Numbered from the stretch's first letter, positions 6,524 through 13,729 are shown. The stretch: DNA of 14,898 nucleotides from Actinomycetota bacterium (GCA_019347855.1 JAHWKO010000057.1:1-14898); one strand, 5' to 3'. The notes: generated by a model not told the origin, from the letters alone. Made by a program: numbers and translations.

Positions 6524-8419
6524 TTGGCAGAGTTCCTCGACGCCTTCGACGCCGAACGTGACTCTCTGCTGAAGGCTGTCGATAAGTTCAGCGAGGTCTG
6601 GTACCGCTTCCAGGATCGTCGCGGTCTGGAGGTCGAGGGTCAGGACATCTCCGACAGCCTGATCTCCGGTGAGCTCGCCTTCGTCCGGTACGACCTCGAG
6701 CAGACGCGCTTCAACATCGGGGTCTTCGGGCTGATCAAGCGCGGCAAGTCCACCCTCCTGAACTCGCTGCTGGGGCTGGAGGTCTCGTCGATGCACGTGA
6801 CGCCCGAGACGGCGGTCCCCGTCTACGTCGAGTACGGCACCCCCCAGGCCGACGTCTACTTCGCGGACGGCACCGTCAAGCACGTCGACCCGTCCGAGGT
6901 CGAGCGCTACACGTCCCAGAAACAGAACGAGAACAACCAGCTCGGCGTGCTGAACGTCCACCAGCAGGTCGAGGTGCCGTTCCTCCGCAACGGGGTCCGG
7001 CTCGTGGACACGCCGGGGCTGGACGACGCCCAGGCCGACGAGCTCTACACCCAGCGGACCCTGCAGGAGCTCGACACGGTCGACGCCGGGGTGGTCGTGT
7101 TCCTGTCCCCACCCACGGTCGGGGCGACCGAGTTGTCGTTCCTCGAGCAGGTCGTGTCGCGACAGCTCAGGAAGGTCTTCCTCGTCTGCAACATGTACCC
7201 GCAGCACTTCCACGACAGCGAGACCCGCAACCAGGTCCTGTCCTACGTCGGCGGCCGGATCGTCGAGGCGTCCAAGCGGGGGGGGCTACGGGGGGAGGTC
7301 CGGCTCTACCCGGTCTGCGCGCTCGAGGCGTGGGAGGCCCGACGGGACCACGACATCGACAAGTTCAAGGTGTCGGGGGCGGCGCGGCTGCTCCGCGACA
7401 TCGAGACGTTCCTCGAGCAGGAGGCGGGTAGCCAGATCCTGCGCGAGTCCGCGGAGCGTGTCGCACACGCGGCCAACCTCGCCAAGGGGGAGGTGAGCGT
7501 CCGCCAGCGGCTGCTCGACGACCCCGAGCTCCTCGCCGCCCACCGGCAGAAGCTCGACGAGAACGTGCGGGATCTGGAGTCCGATTTCAACCGTTCGGTC
7601 AAGAGCACGCTCTCTGGCGTGGACCCGTTGCGCATGAAGGTCCGCTCGCAGCTCCTGGCGCCGTTCGCGCGCGCCAAGCAGAAGATCGCGGAGTGCGACA
7701 CCGCCGAGGAGATCGAGAAGTTCTCGCGGAAGTTCAAGCGTGAGGTGGAGCTCGCCGGCGAGACGGCATCACGCACGTTCCAGCGGGACTTCGAGAAGGT
7801 CCTGAACCGTCTCCGTGCCGTGCTCGAGGAGCGCTTCGAGGCGGTCATGGGCGACCTGTCGACGTCGGTCCCGAAGGTGAGCCTGAACGGGCGCGCCTTC
7901 CTGCTGACCCCCGACCAGGTCCAGTCCGCGCGTAAGGCGGACGACGGGGGACTCACCCAGGCGATCGGTGGGGCGGCCGCCGGGTCGATCGTCTCGGGAG
8001 GGGCGGCCTTCGCCCTGGTCGGTGGCGTTCTCGGTCCGCTGGGGCTGCTGGCTGGGGCGCTGATCGGTTGGAAGATGGGGGAGGTGTTCGGCGGCTCCCG
8101 AGGGCTCGACCGTGCCAAGCAGATGCTGATCGAGCGTCTCGACGAGGTGTCCGCCGAGCTCACGAAGGACTTCGACCGGCAGGTCGAACTGCAGGTCAAC
8201 GCGGTGGAGGAGATCGCCAACCGGCGTCGTCACGCCTTCGCGGCGGACCTGTACAGCCAGTTCGAGCTGGTGGAGGCGCTGGCCAACGACCCCGAGAAGG
8301 TCGTGACCTACCGGCGGGACTGCGAGCGCTTCATCGAGGCCTTCGACAACTGCGGGCAGTCCGCCATGAAGATCGCGGGCATCATCAAGACCGAGGACCC
8401 CCTCTACCAGATCGGCTGA
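6524..8419 (+). CDS. Bacterial dynamin-like GTPase
   Basis: 631 aa. The dynamin-type G domain lies near residues 60-300: G1 GLIKRGKS (69-76), a G2 threonine in HVTPET (91-96) and G3 DTPGL (162-166). At the G4 position the protein reads LVCNMYPQHF (220-229), without the usual (T/N)KxD. A long helical stalk follows (about 300-460 and 525-631). Between its halves lies a glycine/alanine-rich hydrophobic stretch (about 479-516: IGGAAAGSIVSGGAAFALVG, then GPLGLLAGALIG) that could insert into membrane as a paddle. Bacterial dynamins bind and remodel the inner membrane in stress response, membrane repair, cytokinesis or vesicle release. The gene stands alone, whereas actinobacterial dynamins often occur in pairs. 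The TTG start is set by GGGAGG at 6511-6516. Family call firm; the cellular role is not deducible. Confidence 0.87.
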   Translation: MAEFLDAFDAERDSLLKAVDKFSEVWYRFQDRRGLEVEGQDISDSLISGELAFVRYDLEQTRFNIGVFGLIKRGKSTLLNSLLGLEVSSMHVTPETAVPVYVEYGTPQADVYFADGTVKHVDPSEVERYTSQKQNENNQLGVLNVHQQVEVPFLRNGVRLVDTPGLDDAQADELYTQRTLQELDTVDAGVVVFLSPPTVGATELSFLEQVVSRQLRKVFLVCNMYPQHFHDSETRNQVLSYVGGRIVEASKRGGLRGEVRLYPVCALEAWEARRDHDIDKFKVSGAARLLRDIETFLEQEAGSQILRESAERVAHAANLAKGEVSVRQRLLDDPELLAAHRQKLDENVRDLESDFNRSVKSTLSGVDPLRMKVRSQLLAPFARAKQKIAECDTAEEIEKFSRKFKREVELAGETASRTFQRDFEKVLNRLRAVLEERFEAVMGDLSTSVPKVSLNGRAFLLTPDQVQSARKADDGGLTQAIGGAAAGSIVSGGAAFALVGGVLGPLGLLAGALIGWKMGEVFGGSRGLDRAKQMLIERLDEVSAELTKDFDRQVELQVNAVEEIANRRRHAFAADLYSQFELVEALANDPEKVVTYRRDCERFIEAFDNCGQSAMKIAGIIKTEDPLYQIG

Positions 8420-8421
8420 GC

Positions 8422-8434
8422 CCGGAGCGTCCGG
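8422..8434. terminator. Short hairpin between convergent dynamin and coiled-coil genes
   Basis: CCGGA 8422-8426 pairs with TCCGG 8430-8434 around a GCG loop, filling the 16-nt gap between two convergent stop codons. The stem is only 5 bp and no T-run follows, so it is at best a weak bidirectional terminator. Confidence 0.35.
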
Positions 8435-8435
8435 T

Positions 8436-8846
8436 TCAGGCGGTCCGGCGGGTCCTGGGCACGCCGGCGTCCCGCAGGACGGACGCCGGGACCCCCGCTT
8501 CGCGCCACGCGGTGTAGCTGATGCCCTTGCGCTCGGAGTACTCCTTCACCGCTTCCTTGAAGCGGCCCTCGAGCGCGTCCATATCGGGCTGGTCCTCGAC
8601 CGCCGCGAGCTGCTTCTCGGCGTCGAGACGCTTCTGGATCAGCTCGACCCGACGGGCGGGATCCTCCTCGTCCCCGGCCTGCTGCTCGTAGCGTTCGATC
8701 CGTTCCTTGAGGGCGTCGGGGTCGGTCGACCGCCCCCGCTTGCTCTCCGCCTCCAACGCTTCGAGGTAGTCGCGTACGGCCCGTGCCTGGCGTCGTCCTT
8801 TCGCCAACGCGGCCTTGTGCTCGTCGCTCAGTCCACCTTCGGGCAT
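8436..8846 (-). CDS. Small coiled-coil protein with conserved C-terminal motif, function unknown
   Basis: 136 aa from ATG 8846, preceded by GGAG (8852-8855) at 5-nt spacing. An earlier in-frame start would add a Cys/Arg/Pro-rich stretch with no ribosome site, so it is rejected. Residues 8-85 are highly charged and helical (SDEHKAALAKGRRQARAVRD onward), likely a coiled coil. Residues 86-133 hold DMDALEGRFKEAVKEYSERK, then GISYTAWREAGVPASVLRDA. That tail resembles a conserved segment of hypothetical actinobacterial proteins and has the look of a short SAP/Lsr2-like helix pair that can bind DNA; this is recognition from memory, not proof. AGVP occurs twice (117-120 and 127-130), and the matching DNA forms a 9-bp hairpin (8464-8472 with 8481-8489). 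It is convergent with the dynamin-like gene and divergent from pckA. Confidence 0.72.
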   Translation of the reverse strand: MPEGGLSDEHKAALAKGRRQARAVRDYLEALEAESKRGRSTDPDALKERIERYEQQAGDEEDPARRVELIQKRLDAEKQLAAVEDQPDMDALEGRFKEAVKEYSERKGISYTAWREAGVPASVLRDAGVPRTRRTA

Positions 8847-9036
8847 CCGCGCTCCGATCTGCGCTCGTGGGTGTGTGCACCGCGCTCGTCGCTTGCCCCG
8901 TCGTTCCCAAGTGCGACAGCGTGAGTGTGGCAACCGTAGCCAAACAGGGCAAGAGGAACGTGCATCCCGCACCGTAAAGGATCCTCATTAGCTGCGTCCC
9001 GGGGACCCAATGGCTCGTGCCGGACAGTGACGTGGC

Positions 9037-9072
9037 CGGCGAAAGGAGCCGTGCGGTCGGCGCAAGGAACCG
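9037..9072 (+). repeat. Tandem imperfect 15-bp repeat spaced 21 bp, upstream of pckA
   Basis: CGGCGAAAGGAGCCG (9037-9051) and CGGCGCAAGGAACCG (9058-9072) match at 13 of 15 positions and start 21 bp apart, about two helical turns. Each has a small dyad (CGGC/GCCG, CGG/CCG) framing an AAGGA core. It lies upstream of the proposed pckA promoter, so a paired protein-binding site is the simplest reading. Confidence 0.45.
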
Positions 9073-9147
9073 GGAGGAGCGATCCCGCGGTCGCCGTGGT
9101 ATGGAGCGTCCGCTGTCGCTGCCTGCCCCGAACGGCCAGACCTGCGG

Positions 9148-9178
9148 TTGGAGGGGCTACATGCGGGACTGTTAGGCT
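9148..9178 (+). promoter_or_regulatory. Candidate promoter of pckA (TTGGAG / TAGGCT)
   Basis: TTGGAG 9148-9153 and TAGGCT 9173-9178 are separated by 19 nt and resemble housekeeping-sigma -35 and -10 boxes. Transcription would start near 9185, giving a leader of about 80 nt before the GTG start. The spacing is slightly long, so the -35 is the less certain part. Confidence 0.45.
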
Positions 9179-9266
9179 TCCCGGCATCCACGGCCCGGTC
9201 GGGTGGCGACCCCTTCACCCACCCCACCCACCGTCGCGACGTCTCACCTCAACGAGGAGGAACCCC

Positions 9267-10808
9267 GTGGCCATCGACCTCCCGAAGGCCAAGTCGGTCG
9301 CTGAGAACCCCACGCAGGAGCAGATGCAGGAGTGGGCGCTCGAGTACCTCGCCCCCCGCGCCCAGCGCACCGAGTTCGGCAACATCAACTACAAGGCCCA
9401 GGTCCTCGCACGCCTGAAGCGATCGACCTTCTTCGTCTCGGACGAGGAGATCCACCAGCAGCGGATGCCCCGCCAGGAGGCCGACGACTGGGCCCGCCAG
9501 CAGGACGAGCACATCGCTGACCAGGACATGATCCTGATCGAGGGCTACATCGGCCCCGATCCCGAGTTCCGCACCGGGGCGCGGCTGTTCATGGAGAAGA
9601 CCCAGGCCAACATCCCGGCGATGCAGAAGCAGCTGTACTTCGACAAGGACGGGGACTGGGAGCCCGAGTTCACCGTCATCTACACGCCGAGCATGAGTGC
9701 GCCGGGCAAGCCAGACGACAAGCTCATCATCGTCGACCTCGACAACTACATCACCCGCGTCATCGGCTCCGACTACTTCGGAGAGTCCAAGATGGGCGGA
9801 CTGCGGATGTGGAACAAGCTCGTCTACGACCGCGGCGGCCTCGCCATGCACGCCGGCGCCAAGGTCTTCCCCGCTGAGAACATCTCCGGGGACAAGGAGA
9901 AGCTCGGACTGATCATCGGCCTGTCCGGCACGGGCAAGACCACCACGACCTTCCGTCAGCAGCACGGTTCCCTGCCGGTCCAGGACGACTTCATCGCCCT
10001 GATGCCGGGGGGCAAGATCCACGCCTCGGAGGCCGGCTGCTTCGCCAAGACCTACGGGCTCGACCCGGACGACGAACCCACGATCTGGGAGGGCTCCACG
10101 CACGAGGACGCCTGGCTCGAGAACGTGGCGGTGGACGATGACGGCACGGTCGACTTCAACGACGACTCGCACACCGCTAACGGCCGGTCCACGTTCCCGC
10201 TGGACCTGATCCGTCACCGTGACCCGCGTGGCCTGCCGACCGCGGACTTCCTCCTCATCCTCAACCGCAACGAGAACATCGTCCCCGCGGTGGCCCGACT
10301 GAAGCGCGAGCAAGCCGCCGCGTACTTCATGCTCGGCGAGACGAAGGGCACCTCCGCTGGTGGGGCCGCAGAGGCCGGCAAGAACCTCCGCGTGCCGGGG
10401 ACCAACCCGTTCTTCTTCAACGATGACGCGATGCAGGCCAACCGCCTGCTCGAGCTGCTCGAGACGATGCCGGATCTCGCCGTGTACGTGCTGAACACCG
10501 GCAACGTCGGCGGTCCCGAAGGCCGCGAGGGCTCGAAGAAGGTCCGCATCCCCCACAGCTCCGCGATCGTGGCCGCCATCGTCGAGGACGCGATCGAGTG
10601 GGAGGAGGATCCCGACTTCGGTTACCACGTCGCGACCTCCGTCCCGGGGATCGACGACGAGGAGCTCCTGCGCCCCCGCGAGCTGTACGAGCGGCAGGGG
10701 CGTGCCGACGAGTACAAGGAGCGCGTCGAGCAGCTCAAGGCCGAACGCGTCGAGTACCTCAACGCCTACCCGGCGCTCGAGGGGCAGATCCTCCTGGCCA
10801 TCAAGTGA
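9267..10808 (+). CDS. pckA: Phosphoenolpyruvate carboxykinase (ATP)
   Basis: 513 aa. It catalyses oxaloacetate + ATP to PEP + CO2 + ADP, the cytosolic entry to gluconeogenesis, or the reverse reaction as an anaplerotic step. Motifs of the ATP-type family: YFGESKMGGLRMWNKL (170-185) with K175, MHAGAK (194-199) with H195, P-loop GLSGTGKTTT (218-227), acidic QDDF (239-242), and DFNDDSHTANGR (296-307) with R307 in the place of the substrate arginine. The segment ETKGTSAGGAAEAGKNLRVP (358-377) differs from the E. coli form, so this may be a divergent clade of the family. GTG 9267 follows GAGGAGG (9254-9260) at 6-nt spacing; an in-frame upstream extension is low-complexity and rejected. A hairpin follows the stop. 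Confidence 0.88.
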   Translation: MAIDLPKAKSVAENPTQEQMQEWALEYLAPRAQRTEFGNINYKAQVLARLKRSTFFVSDEEIHQQRMPRQEADDWARQQDEHIADQDMILIEGYIGPDPEFRTGARLFMEKTQANIPAMQKQLYFDKDGDWEPEFTVIYTPSMSAPGKPDDKLIIVDLDNYITRVIGSDYFGESKMGGLRMWNKLVYDRGGLAMHAGAKVFPAENISGDKEKLGLIIGLSGTGKTTTTFRQQHGSLPVQDDFIALMPGGKIHASEAGCFAKTYGLDPDDEPTIWEGSTHEDAWLENVAVDDDGTVDFNDDSHTANGRSTFPLDLIRHRDPRGLPTADFLLILNRNENIVPAVARLKREQAAAYFMLGETKGTSAGGAAEAGKNLRVPGTNPFFFNDDAMQANRLLELLETMPDLAVYVLNTGNVGGPEGREGSKKVRIPHSSAIVAAIVEDAIEWEEDPDFGYHVATSVPGIDDEELLRPRELYERQGRADEYKERVEQLKAERVEYLNAYPALEGQILLAIK

Positions 10809-10859
10809 CCCTGCGGGTGCATCCGCGAGCGCATGCGCGCGGTTCCGCGCCCGCAAGGG
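10809..10859 (+). terminator. Hairpin terminator after pckA
   Basis: CCCT-GCGGG (10809-10817) pairs with CCCGC-A-AGGG (10850-10859), with one bulged A. The loop contains a second dyad (CCGCG 10823-10827 with CGCGG 10838-10842) around a GCGCATGCGC palindrome. It begins directly after the TGA. No T-run follows, as usual in such GC-rich genomes. Confidence 0.6.
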
Positions 10860-10889
10860 GCAGCCGGATCGGGGAAGCGACCTAGGGCG

Positions 10890-10895
10890 TAGGGT
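10890..10895 (+). promoter_or_regulatory. -10 element for a leaderless thrC start (TAGGGT)
   Basis: TAGGGT ends 7 nt before ATG 10903, the spacing expected when transcription begins at the start codon. No ribosome binding site lies in front of the ATG. A second partial copy, TAGGGC, lies 7 nt upstream at 10883. The -35 region shows no clear TTG element. Confidence 0.6.
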
Positions 10896-10902
10896 CGGGG
10901 CG

Positions 10903-12150
10903 ATGGAGACCTCCGCGCTGACGCACCTCGAAGGCTCGCTGTCCGGCGAGCGGTACGACGCGGACGTGCTCCAGCGGGTCGACCCAACGGACGGCCGCTC
11001 GCTCCTCGCCCGGTACGACCTCGACGCGGCGGGCGCGACCCTGACGCCGGAGGCGCTGCGCACCCGCCCCGTGAGCCTGTGGCGTTGGACCGAGCTCCTA
11101 CCGGTGCGCGACCCATCCTTCCGGCTCACGCTCGGGGAGGGGGCGATCCCCGTGCTCCCGCTACGGCGTCTGGGCGAGCACCTCGGTACCCCGAACCTGC
11201 TGGTGAAGGCCGAGGGGCTGAACCCGACCGGCTCGTTCAAGGCTCGGGGGATGGCCGTGGCGGTCGCCCGCAACCGTGAGCTCGGGGCGACGCACTTCGT
11301 GGTGCCGTCGGCCGGCAACGCGGGCGGGGCGTTGGCCGCGTACGCGGCGGCGGCCGGGGCCCCGGCGACCGTCGTGATGCCGGTGGACGCGCCGGAGGTC
11401 AACCAGGCCGAGGTCGTCACCACCGGGGCGAGGCTGATCCTGGTCGAGGGGCTGATCAGCGACGCGGGGCGCGTCGCCCACGCGATCGCCGAACGGACCG
11501 GGGCCTTCGACGTGTCCACCCTCAAGGAGCCGTACCGCGTCGAGGGCAAGAAGACGATGGGCCTCGAGCTCGTCGAGCAGCTGGGGTGGCGCCTGCCCGA
11601 CGTCATCGTCTACCCCACAGGCGGCGGGACCGGGTTGATCGGGATGTGGAAGGCCTTCGACGAGCTCGAACGGCTGGGGCTCATCGGCGAGGAACGCCCC
11701 CGCATGGTCGCCGTCCAGTCCACCGGCTGCGCCCCGATCGTCCGGGCCTTCGAGGCCGGCGACCGCTTCGCGGACCCGTGGGAGGACGCGGCGACCCTCG
11801 CCTCGGGCCTGCGGGTGCCGTCGGCCGTGGGTGACCACCTGATCCTCGACGCCCTCCGCGAGTCGGCCGGCACGGCGGTCGCCGTGGACGATGCGACGAT
11901 CGACGCGATGCGCACGACCGTCGGGCAGCTGTCCGGCACCTACGTCAGTCCGGAGTCGGCGGCGGCCTTCGCCGCGGTCCCCGAGCTGCGGGCACGTGGC
12001 GATCTCGCTCCCAGCGAGCGGGTGGTGGTGTTCGACACCGGCACGGGCCTGAAGTACCCGCCCCCCCGCGTCCTGCCCGAGCCTCCGGTGGTGGACCCGG
12101 AAGACCTCGAACTCGATGCGCTGCTGGACGATCGGACCGACCGTGGGTGA
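10903..12150 (+). CDS. thrC: Threonine synthase (PLP-dependent)
   Basis: 415 aa. It converts O-phosphohomoserine to threonine plus phosphate. The PLP lysine is K113 in NPTGSFKARG (107-116), and the phosphate-binding loop is PTGGGTG (238-244). SAGNAGGALAAYAAAAGAPA (136-155) and STGCAPIVRAF (273-283) also fit fold-type II threonine synthases. The N-terminal THLEGSLSGERYDADVLQRV, followed by DPTDGRSLLARYDL, aligns with the small knuckle of the family that carries two CxxC pairs. Here those positions are G11, S14, D27 and D30. A related dehydratase or carbamoyl-transfer enzyme cannot be fully excluded, but length and knuckle favour ThrC. ATG 10903 is supported by the leaderless TAGGGT box. The stop overlaps the next gene by 8 nt. 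Confidence 0.85.
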   Translation: METSALTHLEGSLSGERYDADVLQRVDPTDGRSLLARYDLDAAGATLTPEALRTRPVSLWRWTELLPVRDPSFRLTLGEGAIPVLPLRRLGEHLGTPNLLVKAEGLNPTGSFKARGMAVAVARNRELGATHFVVPSAGNAGGALAAYAAAAGAPATVVMPVDAPEVNQAEVVTTGARLILVEGLISDAGRVAHAIAERTGAFDVSTLKEPYRVEGKKTMGLELVEQLGWRLPDVIVYPTGGGTGLIGMWKAFDELERLGLIGEERPRMVAVQSTGCAPIVRAFEAGDRFADPWEDAATLASGLRVPSAVGDHLILDALRESAGTAVAVDDATIDAMRTTVGQLSGTYVSPESAAAFAAVPELRARGDLAPSERVVVFDTGTGLKYPPPRVLPEPPVVDPEDLELDALLDDRTDRG

Positions 12151-13051
12151 GATCCGGGTCGGCACGGCCTCGTGGACGGACAGGACCCTGATCGAGGAGG
12201 CCGACTGGTACCCGAAGCGGTCGATGTCGGCCGAGGAGCGCCTGCGGTACTACGCCGATCGCTTCCGGATGGTCGAGGTCGATTCCACCTACTACTTCCC
12301 GCCGTCGGTAGCGCTCGTGGAGAAGTGGATCGACCGCACGCCGGATGACTTCCGGTTCGACGTCAAGGCCTACTCGCTGCTGACGGGCCACCCGACGCAG
12401 GAGCGCTCCGTCTGGGACGACGTCCTCGGAGCGTTGCCCGATGAGCACCGCGGCAAACGCAACGTGTACCTCGATCACCTGCCCGACGATGCCGTGGACC
12501 GGGCGTGGGAGCGCTTCCGGGAGGCGCTGCGTCCCCTGGACTCCGCCGGCAAGCTCGGGGCGGTCTTCTTCCAGTACCCCCCGTGGTTCCACCCAGGCCG
12601 GCCCGCCCGGCGCACATTGCAGGACCTCGCCGGACGCTTGGAGGGCTTCGACGTCGCGGTGGAGCTACGCAACGCGTCGTGGTTCGGGGAGGACGACAGC
12701 GAGCGGACGCTCGCCCTGCTCGACGAGCTGGACCTCGCGTACGTCTGCGTGGACGAACCTCAGGGGTTCGACAACTCCGTGCCGCCGATCACGGCCGTCA
12801 CCCATCCCCGGCTGGCGGTCCTGCGCATGCACGGGCACAACCGCGAGAACTGGAACCGGAAGGGTATCTCGGCCGCTGAGCGGTTCCGGTACCTGTACGA
12901 GGAGGAGGAGCTCGAGGCCTGGGTCCCGCAGGTGCGCGAGCTCGCGGACCAGGCACGCGAGACGCACGTGGTGTTCAACAACTGCTACCGCGACTACGGC
13001 GTCCGCAACGCCGCACAGATGTCCGCGCTCCTCGGCGTCGCGGACGGGTGA
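12143..13051 (+). CDS. DUF72 (YecE-like) TIM-barrel protein
   Basis: 302 aa from GTG 12143. The protein starts VGEIRVGTASWTD, the usual first strand of DUF72 proteins. Further family motifs are MVEVDSTYY (43-51), LGAVFFQYPPWF (138-149), VAVELRNASW (171-180), MHGHNRENW (229-237) and VVFNNCYRDYGVRNA (276-290). Length is normal for the family, which has a TIM-barrel fold. No biochemical function is established for it as far as I know; conserved acidic and His residues suggest an enzyme. It overlaps the end of thrC by 8 nt and has only a weak GGA upstream, so it is probably translated by coupling from the thrC message. No functional link to threonine synthesis is evident. Confidence 0.87.
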   Translation: MGEIRVGTASWTDRTLIEEADWYPKRSMSAEERLRYYADRFRMVEVDSTYYFPPSVALVEKWIDRTPDDFRFDVKAYSLLTGHPTQERSVWDDVLGALPDEHRGKRNVYLDHLPDDAVDRAWERFREALRPLDSAGKLGAVFFQYPPWFHPGRPARRTLQDLAGRLEGFDVAVELRNASWFGEDDSERTLALLDELDLAYVCVDEPQGFDNSVPPITAVTHPRLAVLRMHGHNRENWNRKGISAAERFRYLYEEEELEAWVPQVRELADQARETHVVFNNCYRDYGVRNAAQMSALLGVADG

Positions 13052-13095
13052 TCGCCGCTACCCGCCTGCCGTGGGAAAGACACCCGTGTAGTCCG

Positions 13096-13169
13096 GCGTC
13101 CACAGGGTTTCCCACAGGATCTCCGCGACTGTCCACACGACTTCTCCACAATCCACTGGCGGGTCCACA
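13096..13169 (-). repeat. Array of five DnaA-box-like TGTGGA elements
   Basis: Five 9-mers in one orientation, read on the plus strand: GCGTCCACA 13096-13104, TTTCCCACA 13108-13116, CTGTCCACA 13129-13137, TTCTCCACA 13142-13150 and GGGTCCACA 13161-13169. A sixth weak copy (atccact) lies near 13151. The actinobacterial DnaA box is TTGTCCACA, which copies 3 and 4 match at 8 of 9 positions. Start-to-start spacings are 12, 21, 13 and 19 bp. The array fills the gap between the DUF72 gene and a small HTH-like gene, 45-118 bp before the latter's start. It may bind DnaA or another repeat-recognising protein. Confidence 0.6.
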
Positions 13170-13213
13170 GGCAGAGGCACCAAGCTGCACCTGGCCGACA
13201 GATGAGGGGCGAG

Positions 13214-13519
13214 ATGCCAGCAGCAGTAGCGACGGTTCCCGGGACGACCGCACCGGCGGATGTCCATGATCCGGGCCCGACGTTGCGGGAGGCGATCGCC
13301 TCCGAGCTGCGAGCTCGCCACCTCGACGACGCGGACGAGCTCGCCCGCGCCCTCGGGGTCCTCCCGTTCACCGCGGCCGGGCTGCTGGAACGCGCCGACT
13401 GGGCACCCGAGACCGCGCGCTTCGTGATCAACCGCTTGGACCTGCCGATCGCCGCACCCGCCGAGCCCGTCCGGCCGTCGCGGCCATGCCTCGCCGACAT
13501 CGTCGGCTACCGAGGCTGA
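13214..13519 (+). CDS. Small protein with possible helix-turn-helix, function unknown
   Basis: 101 aa from ATG 13214, preceded by GAGGGG (13204-13209) at 4-nt spacing. The ATG at 13202 in the same frame has no ribosome site. After a flexible Ala/Thr/Pro start (1-22), residues 23-79 are helical: LREAIASELRARHLDDADEL, ARALGVLPFTAAGLLERADW, then APETARFVINRLDLPI. The pattern ELARALGV-x-PFTAAGLLE, followed by W-x-PETA and a final LDLPI, resembles XRE-type HTH domains (recognition helix near 50-60, then W-PETA-x-x-x-x-x-LGLP), so DNA binding is plausible but not proven. The tail (80-101) is proline-rich with one Cys92. It sits between a TCCACA array in front and a hairpin behind, as its own transcription unit. 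Confidence 0.6.
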   Translation: MPAAVATVPGTTAPADVHDPGPTLREAIASELRARHLDDADELARALGVLPFTAAGLLERADWAPETARFVINRLDLPIAAPAEPVRPSRPCLADIVGYRG

Positions 13520-13520
13520 C

Positions 13521-13557
13521 GACGTGGCCGTCCGTCACCGACGGAGACGGCGACGTC
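13521..13557 (+). terminator. Hairpin directly after the small HTH-like gene
   Basis: TCCGTC 13531-13536 pairs with GACGGA 13540-13545 around an ACC loop, and outer GACGT 13521-13525 pairs with ACGTC 13553-13557. It starts 2 nt after the TGA. No T-run follows. The next 172 nt, to the end of the convergent stress-protein gene, show no gene. Confidence 0.55.
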
Positions 13558-13729
13558 CGCGGGTACGTGAGGGACGCGGTCTCGCCGACCGGCGCCGACA
13601 CCCCGCGTGGCCGCCGATGATCGACAGCCGGGCTTGTTCCCCTTCCCGGTGCACCCACCACCGCCTCCACCGCCCGGGGTCGCGACGTAGGTGTCGAACG
13701 GTCCGGACAGGCTGAGCGCGGCCAGGTGG

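Larger units (their letters stand above)
8847..9266. other. Divergent intergenic region of 420 bp (coiled-coil gene and pckA)
   Basis: No credible gene is visible. The left part should carry the minus-strand promoter of the coiled-coil gene; TACGGT near 8935 on the minus strand is a possible -10, without a clear -35. An odd-centred GTCCC/GGGAC palindrome sits at about 8996-9006. The right part holds tandem repeats (9037-9072), a likely pckA promoter (9148-9178) and a 5' leader. The leader has a 5-bp hairpin (GGTCG 9197-9201 with CGACC 9207-9211) and a C-rich CACCC tract that could pair alternatively with GGGTGG at 9201-9206. Confidence 0.45.

Noticed and set aside
8464..8489. 9-bp hairpin as a terminator or regulatory RNA
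   Set aside because: It lies inside the coding end of the coiled-coil gene and is explained by the repeated AGVP-type codons.
8847..8972. Longer N-terminus for the coiled-coil protein
   Set aside because: It adds a Cys/Arg/Pro-rich stretch without a ribosome site; ATG 8846 has GGAG at 5 nt.
10702..10902. Upstream start for threonine synthase inside pckA
   Set aside because: It would overlap the end of pckA and its terminator; the residues are low-complexity Ser/Arg, and the ATG at 10903 has a leaderless promoter box.
9249..11606. Long minus-strand open frame opposite pckA and thrC (785 codons)
   Set aside because: Antisense to two well-supported enzymes and crossing their boundary; its composition is that of a codon-bias shadow.
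13096..13169. CRISPR array
   Set aside because: The repeats are only about 6-9 bp, degenerate, and irregularly spaced by 12-21 bp; there are no long identical repeats and no cas genes.
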